This document shows positions 46,030-54,844 of a stretch of DNA of 64,000 bases, piece after piece. Below the pieces are notes generated by a model that was not told the DNA's origin, did no database searches, and worked only from the letters and a program-made list of their open reading frames with translations. The stretch is from NCBI GenBank assembly GCA_016197365.1, contig JACPVS010000004.1:124001-188000 (forward strand). Direction: 5' to 3'. The DNA comes from Mycolicibacterium cosmeticum (GTDB lineage Bacteria; Actinomycetota; Actinomycetes; Mycobacteriales; Mycobacteriaceae). Both the position numbers and the translations under genes were made by a program. The stretch's first letter is position 1, and the number at the start of each line of letters is the position of its first letter.

Positions 46030-47496
46030 TCACTCCGGCACGACTTCGGCGACGAGCACCCAGTCGTCGGTCGTCGGCGGAACGTAGGTGTAGCGCCCTT
46101 TCGGCTGCACGCCCAACTTGGTGTATTCACCTGTGGTCGGGTCGAACCACGACAGCCGGACCTGACGACCGGTCAGTACCGACAGATCGACATCGACCGC
46201 TTCGCCACCGCCCGGGTTGTACACCATCGCGAACGAGCCGTCGGAGGCGCGAAATCCTTGCAGCCGTGCGGGTCCCGCAACAATGCGCGACTTGACGAAC
46301 TGCTGGTCCGGCACGCCTTTGTACCAGGGATGCGCCTTCATCAGATCTGCCAGATAGCGCATCTGCCAGGCCGCGGCATCCTCCATGGCCGACTGCCAGT
46401 CACCGATGGCGCCGAGTTCCGGCGCCAGGCCGGTCGCCCCGACGAACTGCCACACGCTGTGATGCCCGTACGTGACACCTGCCGCACCGGCGAAGGCCGC
46501 CCAGTACGCGTCGCGCCGGACATCCAGTGGGGTCGAGTAACCGTCTTCGGCGTTCCAGCAATAGGGGTGCTCGGCGTAGATCTGCTCGCCGTCGAGGAAG
46601 GGCCTGGTGACCTTGGCCTGATAGGCCGCGTCGAGCATCTTCCGGCGTTCCTCATACCGCAGGCAGTGTCCGCCCTGCGCCATGTCGAAGCTCAGCCACG
46701 GAGCACTGGCGAACCACTGCAAGCTGTCGGTTCCACCGATGGGGTGGTAGGTCATCAGCGGCGTCTTGTAGTCCTCGACACCGGTGACACCGGTGGCGAT
46801 GCCACGAGCCAAGGTGGCCCAGATCTTCTCCGCACCGGCGGCGGGTGTGTCTCCGCCCAGCACCCAGACGACCTGGGATTTGCGGTAGCGGGTGCCGACG
46901 AAGTTGCCGTACTCGAAGGCGTTGTCCTGCGTCAGGACGGAGCCCGCCATCTTGTGCCCCCAGATCGGGACCAGGGCCACCCGTATGCCACGCACGTTGG
47001 CCTGCTCGATGATGTAGTCCAGGTGGTCCCAGTAGTCGTACTGCTCGGGATTGCTGGGGTCAGAGCCATCGGTGATCGCGAGCCGGGACAGATCCTTGTC
47101 GTAGGGATAGTCGCCGTAGCGGTTGGGTCCGGGTCCGCCGGCCTGATTGAAGATGCCCACCACCTGAATGACGTTGAAGCCCTGCTTGGCTCGCGTATCG
47201 AGATACTGGGCCACCTCGTCGCGGTTCAGGTCCACCGGCATCCCCCATGCCGTGTCGGCCACCCAGAAGAACGGGTCGCCGACGGGGTCCACGAAGTAGC
47301 GGCCATTGCTGCTGACGGTGATGTCGGGGTCGATCTGCAGTCGGCTCGACCCTGCGCCGATACCGCTGTCGACCCCCATCACGACGAACAACAGTGTCGG
47401 CAGACCGACGATCAATATCCGCCGCCAGCCGATCTTGCGCCGCCTGCCTTCTTCTTCCCGTTTGGCCTTCCGGACCTCGGATCGCTTGAGCCGCAT
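46030..47496 (-). CDS. DUF4038 glycoside hydrolase-like protein, membrane-anchored
   Basis: A 488-residue protein. A very basic N-terminus (MRLKRSEVRKAKREEEGRRRK) and one TM helix (ILIVGLPTLLFVVMGV) anchor it, with the rest outside. The TIM-barrel DUF4038 domain, related to GH140-type glycosidases, has FVDPVGDPFFWVADTAWGMPVDLNRDEVAQYLDTRAKQGFNVIQVVG, VWVLGGDTPAAG, FLDGEQIYAEHPYCWN and AAFAGAAGVTYGHHSVWQF. A C-terminal beta domain follows. GAAGGGGGTGAAGGT precedes the ATG at 47496. As last gene of the cluster it may trim or release the glycan; the specificity is unknown. Confidence 0.82.
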   Translation of the reverse strand: MRLKRSEVRKAKREEEGRRRKIGWRRILIVGLPTLLFVVMGVDSGIGAGSSRLQIDPDITVSSNGRYFVDPVGDPFFWVADTAWGMPVDLNRDEVAQYLDTRAKQGFNVIQVVGIFNQAGGPGPNRYGDYPYDKDLSRLAITDGSDPSNPEQYDYWDHLDYIIEQANVRGIRVALVPIWGHKMAGSVLTQDNAFEYGNFVGTRYRKSQVVWVLGGDTPAAGAEKIWATLARGIATGVTGVEDYKTPLMTYHPIGGTDSLQWFASAPWLSFDMAQGGHCLRYEERRKMLDAAYQAKVTRPFLDGEQIYAEHPYCWNAEDGYSTPLDVRRDAYWAAFAGAAGVTYGHHSVWQFVGATGLAPELGAIGDWQSAMEDAAAWQMRYLADLMKAHPWYKGVPDQQFVKSRIVAGPARLQGFRASDGSFAMVYNPGGGEAVDVDLSVLTGRQVRLSWFDPTTGEYTKLGVQPKGRYTYVPPTTDDWVLVAEVVPE

Positions 47497-47519
47497 ACCT
47501 TCACCCCCTTCGGTGCTGA

Positions 47520-49274
47520 TCACTTCTTCTTCACGTAGGCGAAGATGACGGTGTCGTCGTCCTCGCTCACCTTCGACCACCCCTCCGTCTTGGAGATGCG
47601 CTCGATCAGGCTGGGGATGAATGTCACCGGATACCAGCCGAGATACTCGCCGTAGGCGATCGCCTGCCGGGGCAGAATGATGTAGAGGGTGCGAATGGGG
47701 CCGATCTTCGGCAAGGCGCTCTCCAGCAGGTCGACATCATGAGCCGTCGCTTTCTTCTTGTGCATCAAAGAGGAACGCACAGAATCGAGTACGGCGTCAT
47801 AGCTCGGGTCCTGCAGCTTGTGGCTGACCTGCTCGGCGGTCGAGCCCTCCGGCCAGCCCACCGGCTGGGCCAGGGTCCCGATGATGAACCGGCCCTGCGT
47901 GGCCGACGGTAACCCGCGGCTCTGCTCCAGTTGCGAGCTGGTCACCGTCACATGGCTCCAGCCACCGTAATAACCCTGCAGTGAACCCGCACCCAAGGCG
48001 ATCACCAACAGCCCCGCCATGATCCAGGCGGGTATCGCGAACACCCGCCGCCGGATGTCGCTGATCGAAGCGATCACGACCGCAAGGAGAATGGTGGCAC
48101 CGGCCAACGAGTACAGGTACACCCGGATGATGGCCTCGCCGCCATAGTTCTGGCCCGCCAGGATCGCCATGGACGAGAAGGCGATCAGCGCCAAGGCCCA
48201 TGGGGCGCCGTATTTGCGCCAGATCACGAAGAAGCACAGGAGCGCCAGCAGCCAGACCGTGACCGATACCCCGCGGTCCACCATGGTGGTGAATTCGCGG
48301 CCATCCGACCCGCGCGCGGCGGCGACCACTTCCGTGTTCTTGAACGGGTTGAACCCCGTGAACAGATCGAAGCGGCCGGCCCGCCCTAGACGCGGCACCA
48401 CATAGGTGGCCAGGATCGCTGCGTACACCAGCGCCAACCAGCGCGGCGCGATCTGGTTGAACACCGCGAGTGCGATGGTCAGCAGACACAGCCAGACCGG
48501 GGTCAGCTGATGTGTCGCGGCGAAAACCGCGAACAGCGGGATGGAGATGTACCCCGCCATGGGCAGCTTCCTCGAATACAGCAGCAGCGACAGAATGGTC
48601 AGCGCCAGAATGAATCCCACTGCCTGCGGCGAGTAGTAGTCCTGCCCCGTCCAGTTGAGGATCGCGGCGAGCATGGCGGCAACCAGGGCCGCCCGGACGC
48701 TGAATCCCGCACTGATGGTCAGCACCCCTATCAAGGTGGCGATCAGAAGCGCCGCCACCGGTGCGAACCAATGGGCGACGATCACGGGATCCAAGCCCGA
48801 AATGGTGCTGAACCACGCCATCGTGGCGAAGAAACTGGGCCAGTCGCCGTAGATCTGGATGTGTGGTGACTCGTGATTGTGGATCATGAACTCGACGATG
48901 CCGATGTGCCGATACGTCCACACATACAGCGGTAGATCCGTGATGAGCGTGGCGGTCACCCGCTCGACGAGCGTCACACCGACGATGGCGAGAGCCGCGA
49001 CGCCCACACTGTTGATCGCGACCGCCCAGAGGAACGCGATCAGCGCCACACAGAGACTGACGAGCAGCAGTGTCCCGCCCGTCGTCGGCAACAGTCCGTA
49101 TTGGCCCGCGACGTGGTCGTCGGTGGCCTGCCGGAGCAGTGGCAGCGCCACCAGCCAGACGACCATGGCCACCACCAGCAGCACCATCGGTTGATGGCGG
49201 GCGGACAGACCGAATCTGCGCCCTCTGACCGGCAATTCGTGGACGTCGGTGTCGTCCACATCCACGGTCAGCAT
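47520..49274 (-). CDS. Large polytopic membrane protein, probable polysaccharide polymerase or GT-C glycosyltransferase
   Basis: A 584-residue protein with 12 or more hydrophobic helices and a soluble C-terminal part of about 110 residues. A long extracytoplasmic loop follows helix 4 with YVWTYRHIGIVEFMIHNHESPHIQIYGDWPSFFATMAWF; an acidic, aromatic-rich early loop of this type is seen in GT-C enzymes, and the overall topology also fits Wzy-like polymerases. I cannot decide between them. The ATG at 49274 (MLTVDVDDTD) overlaps the preceding small gene by 7 bp. The stop is 23 bp before the DUF4038 start. Confidence 0.65.
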   Translation of the reverse strand: MLTVDVDDTDVHELPVRGRRFGLSARHQPMVLLVVAMVVWLVALPLLRQATDDHVAGQYGLLPTTGGTLLLVSLCVALIAFLWAVAINSVGVAALAIVGVTLVERVTATLITDLPLYVWTYRHIGIVEFMIHNHESPHIQIYGDWPSFFATMAWFSTISGLDPVIVAHWFAPVAALLIATLIGVLTISAGFSVRAALVAAMLAAILNWTGQDYYSPQAVGFILALTILSLLLYSRKLPMAGYISIPLFAVFAATHQLTPVWLCLLTIALAVFNQIAPRWLALVYAAILATYVVPRLGRAGRFDLFTGFNPFKNTEVVAAARGSDGREFTTMVDRGVSVTVWLLALLCFFVIWRKYGAPWALALIAFSSMAILAGQNYGGEAIIRVYLYSLAGATILLAVVIASISDIRRRVFAIPAWIMAGLLVIALGAGSLQGYYGGWSHVTVTSSQLEQSRGLPSATQGRFIIGTLAQPVGWPEGSTAEQVSHKLQDPSYDAVLDSVRSSLMHKKKATAHDVDLLESALPKIGPIRTLYIILPRQAIAYGEYLGWYPVTFIPSLIERISKTEGWSKVSEDDDTVIFAYVKKK

Positions 49275-49651
49275 GGCAGGCTCGTCGTCACTGATGCGCG
49301 CCGCAGTGAGCGCGCCCGCAGGAGACCGGAGCAGAGCACGCCGGCAGAGAGCAGCAGGCACGACACCACCGGGTACCAGACGCCTATCCATGCCATCACC
49401 ACCGCCAGCGACATCGCGGAGGTGATGCTGATACCCACCAACGCCGCGAACAGCGGCGCCGGCGGCAGGTCGACCCAGCACATCACGGCGCTGCCGACGC
49501 CGGCGAGCACGAGGAGCAGCAGGAACAGTGCCTGCAGGACAGGCGCGACGGGAACGGTGGACAAGATGCCACAGACCCCGGCGACGGCCGCGGTCTTCGC
49601 GACCAGTTCACTGCCGTAGTGCGTGCTGACAGTGGATCGATATGTTGCCAC
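49268..49651 (-). CDS. Small membrane protein of the polysaccharide cluster
   Basis: A 127-residue protein with four hydrophobic helices (AKTAAVAGVCGILSTVPVA, LFLLLLVLAGVGSAVMCWV, APLFAALVGISITSAMSLAVVM, WYPVVSCLLLSAGVLCSGLL) and no family I recognise. The GTG at 49651 follows GGAGGG. It starts 2 bp after the GH16-like gene and overlaps the large membrane protein by 7 bp, so the three are one transcript. It may assist the polymerase or export step (inference from position only). Confidence 0.65.
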   Translation of the reverse strand: MATYRSTVSTHYGSELVAKTAAVAGVCGILSTVPVAPVLQALFLLLLVLAGVGSAVMCWVDLPPAPLFAALVGISITSAMSLAVVMAWIGVWYPVVSCLLLSAGVLCSGLLRARSLRRASVTTSLPC

Positions 49652-49653
49652 GA

Positions 49654-50481
49654 TTACTTGCCCTCCATTCCGTATTGACGAGCCCAATCGACCATTTGTT
49701 GCGCGCCCGGAATCGCGGGCCCGCCGAAATAATCCAGTTGAAGGCACAGATGCATCGCGCGCGGCGGTATCCGAGCCGGATCGGTGATCTCCCAAAGCGG
49801 TTCACCGTCAACGAAATACATGACGTGTGACGGATTCCATTCCACCGCGTAGCTGTGCCAGACCGTCGCGTCGACTGGAAGCTCCCTGCTCTCCTTCTTG
49901 CCGTCGGGGTCGTAGTGGATCCAGAACTGCACGCTCTGCCTCGTCGGGTCGACGACCTCCATGAAATCGACCTCGCCGCCGGCCGGCCAGTCTTCGGCAT
50001 CCGGCCACAGCAAGGCCAGCGAGTGGTAGGACTCCGGTCCCACGGAGGACCGGACACACACCTCCCAGCGGCCGTACAACTGGCCGGGATACCAGCCCAT
50101 TCCCCCGGTGTGGCCCTGGTCGTCGCCCGTGATGGTCAACATTCCGTCGGCGACGGACATCGCGGCGGGAGTGCGGCGCCCGTTGCCCGCGTGACCTTTT
50201 CCGTCGTAGACGATCCAATCTGTCAATGCCGCAGGGTCATTGAATTCGTCATCGCGATTCGGCACACCCCACCCGTACTTTTGCGCCGCGGTCGCCCGGC
50301 AGTTCTCGCTTTCCGAGTGGGCCGTGCCCGGCCAGCTGCATCCCGATGCGGCAAGACCGAGCACACCGATCAGTGCGACGCCTCGGGTCGCGCGCGATGC
50401 GCGCCGGGGCGCCCCGCTAATCCGAACCCACCCGGGGTAGGGCGGGCACGGCCTCCGCCGGGACCCGGTCGCGTTCGGCAC
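49654..50481 (-). CDS. GH16-family glycoside hydrolase-like lipoprotein
   Basis: About 275 residues. A signal with the lipobox LAASGC precedes a GH16 jelly roll: YGWGVPNRDDEFNDPAALTDWIVYDG, WYPGQLYGRWEVCVRSS, the catalytic motif GGEVDFMEVVD (ExDxxE complete), and HSYAVEWNPSHVMYFVDGEPLW. GH16 enzymes cut or transfer beta-glucans or galactans. The start is unclear: no ATG, GTG or TTG lies just ahead of the signal region. I use the GTG at 50481, which overlaps the flippase gene by 65 bp and gives an Arg-rich N-terminus. CTG or ATT codons nearer the signal are alternatives. Confidence 0.8.
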   Translation of the reverse strand: MPNATGSRRRPCPPYPGWVRISGAPRRASRATRGVALIGVLGLAASGCSWPGTAHSESENCRATAAQKYGWGVPNRDDEFNDPAALTDWIVYDGKGHAGNGRRTPAAMSVADGMLTITGDDQGHTGGMGWYPGQLYGRWEVCVRSSVGPESYHSLALLWPDAEDWPAGGEVDFMEVVDPTRQSVQFWIHYDPDGKKESRELPVDATVWHSYAVEWNPSHVMYFVDGEPLWEITDPARIPPRAMHLCLQLDYFGGPAIPGAQQMVDWARQYGMEGK

Positions 50482-51859
50482 CGGGAAGCAGCGCCACGTC
50501 GGAGAGGAAAATGGGATCCAGGCTCGGCACATCGGTGCGCACCGCTGGCATACCGTCGGGAGCATCGGTCAGGCCGATCTCTTTCGGCAGCCCCAGATGC
50601 ATGCGACGGCGCAGCCACACGACGACCGGCCCGATGAGCACGCATGCCGAGAACCCCTCGGCGGCAATGTAGGCCCACCCGACGCCATCGACCCCGAGGT
50701 GTCGGGTGCCGAGCAGCGAACCGGTGATCACGATGACCGTGGCGCACAGTGTGACCGCGAGTTGCAGCCGTAGTTTGCGCTGCACACGCGCAAAGCCCTC
50801 ATACGCGGCACCGATGACGGAGAGCGGGATGAAGACGGCGGCGAGTTGGAGCAGCCCGGCCCCACCCTCGCGGTATTCCGCTCCGATCACCGACAGCATG
50901 ATGGGACCGGCGATCAGCAGACCGGCCGCACCGGTGCCTGCGACCAGCATCAACATGCGCATCATCCGCCAGGACAGCGCAGCCACCTTGTCGGGATGGG
51001 CGGCGACCTCGGCGACGAACGGACTGACCACGAAATGCACTGTGAGATACAGAGCTCCGATGAGCTGCCAGGCGATCTGGAAGTGCGCGTTGGCCACCGG
51101 GCCGATCTGGGCGATGACAATGAGCGGTACCACCAGAGCGCCGATGGACAGCAGTGCGGTGATCCCGAACGACGCGCCGAAGTACGACCAGATCTCCTTC
51201 CACGGCGGTAGCGCCGCGGGGACCCGAAAGCGCGGGACACGGCGGCAACGGCGGTCGAGCGCGACGAAGACGCCCACCGAGATGACCGCCGCGGTGACAC
51301 CCCAGGCGACCGTCACCGCACCCATCGCGGCGGTCTTGGCCAGCACGATCAGCAGCACCAGCTTCGCCACGGCGTGCAGCGGGTTCTTCACCGCCACCCA
51401 TCGGGCGACGCCCAGCCCGGTGAACGCCTTGTCCTGCAGGACGAAGATTGCGATCACCATCACCAGTACGGGGTAGCCGACCATCGACCATCCGGTCTTG
51501 AACAACTCGTGCCGCGGGCCGACGAGCACCAACACGATCCCGGCCAGCAACGACATCACGGCAACCAGCAGGAAGCCATGCCGTAGCAGCGTTCCCGCCC
51601 GATCACCGGCCACCGGCAGGAAGCGCTCGTAGAACCGGTCGACGCCGAGAATGGCCAATGTGGAGAGCATCAGCGCCGACGTGATCTGTGCGGCAGCCAC
51701 GCCGACGTCGCTGGCGGGGAGCATCCGGGCAGCCGCGCCCCAGAAGAACACTCCCGCCACGCACACCAGACCGTTCGACAGGATCAACGCGATCGTGTTG
51801 ACGCTCAGATTCGACTCCGCCGGAAGTTCCCGGTCAGCCGCCTTGACCCCACTTCTCAT
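50417..51859 (-). CDS. Polysaccharide flippase (MATE/Wzx-like)
   Basis: A 480-residue protein with 12-14 hydrophobic helices in the polysaccharide-transporter/MOP pattern: NTIALILSNGLVCVAGVFFWGAAARMLPASDVGVAAA at the N-terminus is typical, and FGASFGITALLSIGALVVPLIVI starts the second half. It would flip a lipid-linked oligosaccharide to the outer face for polymerisation. The ATG at 51859 overlaps the upstream glycosyltransferase stop (TGATG). A hydrophilic Pro/Asp-rich tail of about 60 residues ends the protein. It is a key sign that the cluster exports a glycan. Confidence 0.85.
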   Translation of the reverse strand: MRSGVKAADRELPAESNLSVNTIALILSNGLVCVAGVFFWGAAARMLPASDVGVAAAQITSALMLSTLAILGVDRFYERFLPVAGDRAGTLLRHGFLLVAVMSLLAGIVLVLVGPRHELFKTGWSMVGYPVLVMVIAIFVLQDKAFTGLGVARWVAVKNPLHAVAKLVLLIVLAKTAAMGAVTVAWGVTAAVISVGVFVALDRRCRRVPRFRVPAALPPWKEIWSYFGASFGITALLSIGALVVPLIVIAQIGPVANAHFQIAWQLIGALYLTVHFVVSPFVAEVAAHPDKVAALSWRMMRMLMLVAGTGAAGLLIAGPIMLSVIGAEYREGGAGLLQLAAVFIPLSVIGAAYEGFARVQRKLRLQLAVTLCATVIVITGSLLGTRHLGVDGVGWAYIAAEGFSACVLIGPVVVWLRRRMHLGLPKEIGLTDAPDGMPAVRTDVPSLDPIFLSDVALLPGAERDRVPAEAVPALPRVGSD

Positions 51860-53757
51860 CAGGATCCCAACTCGTCGGCGCCGGCGACACGCGCCAACGT
51901 GCGGCGGACCTTCGCGTTGACGTACCCGCCCGTGGTGACGGCCAGTCCGAGGATGATGGTCGCGCCTCTGGCGAAGCCGTCCCGGCTCAACGACATCCAT
52001 TCCCGCAGCACGCCCCTGGGCAGCGTGCGGCTCGCGTAGGAGCGTTCTGTTCCCAGCGCCTCGCGCGAATCGGCCAATTCCGAGACGATGCCCTTGGACA
52101 TTCCCTCGTGGTAGCAGCGCCGGACGAAGTACGCCAGCGTCGTGCGATCAGCCGAAACGTGGTGCCGCACCCGCATGTCGGGATCGAACAGGATCCGGCT
52201 GTGCGGCCACCTGGCGGCGAGCCTGATGCACAGTTCGGTCTCCTCGCCCCCCACGGGGTGGGAGCCGACACGCCCCACCTCCGAATTGAATCCGCCGACC
52301 TCGGCGAACACCGACCGACGCAGGGACATGTTGCAGCCCAGCGGATTACGCACCGCCGCAGGCGCCGTCGGCTGCCCGATATAGCTGCAGCCGACCACCC
52401 AGTCGAACTCGCCGGGCATCCAGGCGGGCCTGGTCTGCGGCCAGACCGGTTCCGCATAGCCGCCGACGCCCGCCACGGCACCGTCCTGATAGTGCGCCAT
52501 CAGGGCCGCGGCCCAGCCGGACTCTGCCGCGGCATCGTCGTCGAGGAATGCGACGATGTCTCCGGTCGCGGCTTCGACACCGGAATTGCGCGCGCCGGAG
52601 AGACCGGATTGATGGATGTTCTCGCACACCGTGACCCGATCGCGCGCCGCGAACTGCAGGAAGGCGCGGTCGTACAGATCCGGATTGTGGTCGATGACCA
52701 CGAGCACCTCCAGCACCGCGAACTCCTGCGCCAGTACCGATTCGACCGCGGCACAGAGTTCGTCCCAGCGCAACAAGGTATATGCGCAGATCACCACCGA
52801 CAACGTCTCGGCCCGTTGACCCACGGCCGGGGCGGGCGGCACCGCGTCCCGGCGGGCGCCGGTGCCCTGCGACACCCGCAAGGTCGCGACGGCAAACAAC
52901 AGAAGCCGTCGCACGATGTTCTCGTAGCACCCGATCCGGCCGCGAATCCGATCGGTGCCGGATATGTTCCAGCGCGTGTCTGTCCGCAGCACCTTGTCGA
53001 AGGCCAAGTGGGCGGCGAGTTGTGAACGGGCAGAGGTCAGCCCGGAGACCGATTCACTGCGCACCCGGAACGACCCCAGGGTGCCCGGCTGGCCGACGAA
53101 GTCCCCGTGGTGGAGAAGGCGCACCCACAGGTCGAGATCGGCGAGGAACGGTTGCTCGCTGCGAAACCCGCCGCAACGGTCGAAGTCATTGCGCCTGAAC
53201 ATCACTGCCACCGGTGCGCCGATCGGATTGCCCCCGTTGTGCACCAACCGCCTGACCGTCACGTCGGCCGAATGCCGGCCCTCCAGACCGCGCAGGCCAC
53301 GCGCCCCCACGATCAGCTGACCGTCGTCGTCGACGAAGTCCGTCTTCGCCGCGACCAGCGCCACCTCCGGGGAATCCACGAGGACGGCAACCTGCCGGCC
53401 CAGGCAGTCCGGCGTGAGCAGGTCGTCGGCGCAGACCAGTTTCACGAGTTCACCGCGCGTGTGCCGAACCGCGCAGTTGAAGTTGTCGATCGCCGGTATC
53501 GTCGCCACGTTCGTGATCACGCGGACCCGGTCGTCGGTGATCGCGCCGAGGATCTCGCGCGTCCCATCGGTGCTGTTGTTGTCGACGATCACCAGTTCGA
53601 AGTCACGGTAGGTCTGGGCCAGGATGCTGTCGATGGTGGCCTGCAGATATTGCGCGGCCTGATATGCGGGTATGCACACCGATACCAGAGGCCGGGCACT
53701 CTCCTCGGAGCGTTCGGTATCCTGATCGCTGGGCTCGGTGTGTGCGTGAATCGTCAC
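51859..53757 (-). CDS. Tandem family-2 glycosyltransferase (two GT2 domains)
   Basis: A 632-residue fusion of two GT-A domains. Domain 1 (about 22-260) begins RPLVSVCIPAYQAAQYLQATIDSIL and has VDNNSTDG and VKLVCADDLLTPDC. Domain 2 (about 330-550) begins LSVVICAYTLLRWDELCAAVESVLAQE, has SGLSGARNSGVEAATGDIVAFLDDDA with a DDD metal motif, and GGEETELCIRLAARWP. A helical tail follows. Two domains could add two sugars in turn, or one may be structural. The GTG at 53757 overlaps the upstream stop as GTGA; an in-frame ATG lies at 53775. Confidence 0.85.
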   Translation of the reverse strand: MTIHAHTEPSDQDTERSEESARPLVSVCIPAYQAAQYLQATIDSILAQTYRDFELVIVDNNSTDGTREILGAITDDRVRVITNVATIPAIDNFNCAVRHTRGELVKLVCADDLLTPDCLGRQVAVLVDSPEVALVAAKTDFVDDDGQLIVGARGLRGLEGRHSADVTVRRLVHNGGNPIGAPVAVMFRRNDFDRCGGFRSEQPFLADLDLWVRLLHHGDFVGQPGTLGSFRVRSESVSGLTSARSQLAAHLAFDKVLRTDTRWNISGTDRIRGRIGCYENIVRRLLLFAVATLRVSQGTGARRDAVPPAPAVGQRAETLSVVICAYTLLRWDELCAAVESVLAQEFAVLEVLVVIDHNPDLYDRAFLQFAARDRVTVCENIHQSGLSGARNSGVEAATGDIVAFLDDDAAAESGWAAALMAHYQDGAVAGVGGYAEPVWPQTRPAWMPGEFDWVVGCSYIGQPTAPAAVRNPLGCNMSLRRSVFAEVGGFNSEVGRVGSHPVGGEETELCIRLAARWPHSRILFDPDMRVRHHVSADRTTLAYFVRRCYHEGMSKGIVSELADSREALGTERSYASRTLPRGVLREWMSLSRDGFARGATIILGLAVTTGGYVNAKVRRTLARVAGADELGS

Positions 53758-54830
53758 TGGCCGTGTGCCTTCCATTTCCCGTGGAGTGCGGGATACCTCG
53801 CGCTGACCTCGGGGAGCAGATCCGCCAGGGTCAGCAGCACCCGATCCGGTTGTGCGGCAAGCATTTCCTCGGGCGAGATGATCGGGATGTCGGTGCCGGG
53901 CATCCTCTTGCCCTGCTTGTTGGGCGAGGCATCGGCGACGGCCGCGATCAGGCGCGTATCGATCCCGGCACGGCTGAACAGCGAGACCGCTTTGGACGCC
54001 GCGGCATAGCCGTAAACGGTGTGACCGGCGGCGGCTTGGTCCTGTAGCCAGGAACGCAGCGAGTCGACGTCCTCATCGGCGAGTTCTTGCAGCCGTCCGA
54101 TCGATGTCGCGGTGGTGACCCCGATCGCGGCTTCCCGATCGAGGATCGCTGCCACCGACCCGTCGGGTTCGACCTGCCCGTGCACCGCGGCGATCAGGAT
54201 GGTCCCGCCGTACAGGTCGAAGTCCCACGCAGCTGCCACCGACATGCCGACGGCGCCGAGCAGGTTCTGCAACGACGTCAGCGAGTAGTACGCGAAATGT
54301 CCGTGCCGCAGTGCATTCCACTGCCCTTGCTCGAGGATCGTGGTGATGGACTGGTACTGGATGAACAACGTCCCGCCCGCACGGGTCGCCGCCGCACGCC
54401 GCGCGAAAGATGCGCGCTGATCCGGCTCGTGCATGATGCCGAAGCAGTCGAGCACGACGTCGGCGTCCACCGACGAGGTGCGGAAGCCGTACTCCAGGAC
54501 ATGCGGGACCCACGTCCCGCTGTGCGGGCTGTCGAACTCCAGGACGGTGCTGCCTCGTAGCCAGCCCTCGACGGCAAGCTGTTTGACGGCCAGCGCTGCC
54601 TGGTCTCGCAGCGCCTGGGGTTCGACACCGTGCGCCTCTTCACCGCCGGTGTCGTCCTCGGCGAGCTGCGCCAGTCCGCACGAAGGGCACAGGTCGATGC
54701 TCAGCCCGTGGCAGACCTCCTCGGGGAGCACTGGTTCCGACGCGAGTGGAAAGTGGTCCGGCGCCGGTACCTTGCCGAAATCAAGTACCGTCGAGAGCCC
54801 GGTTTCGCCGCATCCTCTGCACTGATTCAT
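53754..54830 (-). CDS. Sugar C-methyltransferase-like SAM enzyme (first copy)
   Basis: A 358-residue protein with the three-part plan of NDP-sugar C-methyltransferases (TylC3 type). A zinc finger has CRGCG and DLCPSCGLAQL. The SAM domain is unusually weak: the first loop reads STVLEFDSPHSGTWVPHVLEYGF instead of EIGsNDG, and VVLDCFGIMHEPDQRASFARR follows. The C-terminal domain has GHTVYGYAAASKAVSLFSRAGI and ADASPNKQGKRMPGTDIPIISPEEM. The altered loop makes SAM binding uncertain. AAGGAAA precedes the ATG at 54830. It diverges from the epimerase with only 14 bp between. Confidence 0.8.
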   Translation of the reverse strand: MNQCRGCGETGLSTVLDFGKVPAPDHFPLASEPVLPEEVCHGLSIDLCPSCGLAQLAEDDTGGEEAHGVEPQALRDQAALAVKQLAVEGWLRGSTVLEFDSPHSGTWVPHVLEYGFRTSSVDADVVLDCFGIMHEPDQRASFARRAAATRAGGTLFIQYQSITTILEQGQWNALRHGHFAYYSLTSLQNLLGAVGMSVAAAWDFDLYGGTILIAAVHGQVEPDGSVAAILDREAAIGVTTATSIGRLQELADEDVDSLRSWLQDQAAAGHTVYGYAAASKAVSLFSRAGIDTRLIAAVADASPNKQGKRMPGTDIPIISPEEMLAAQPDRVLLTLADLLPEVSARYPALHGKWKAHGQ

Positions 54831-54844
54831 GGCAACATTTCCTT

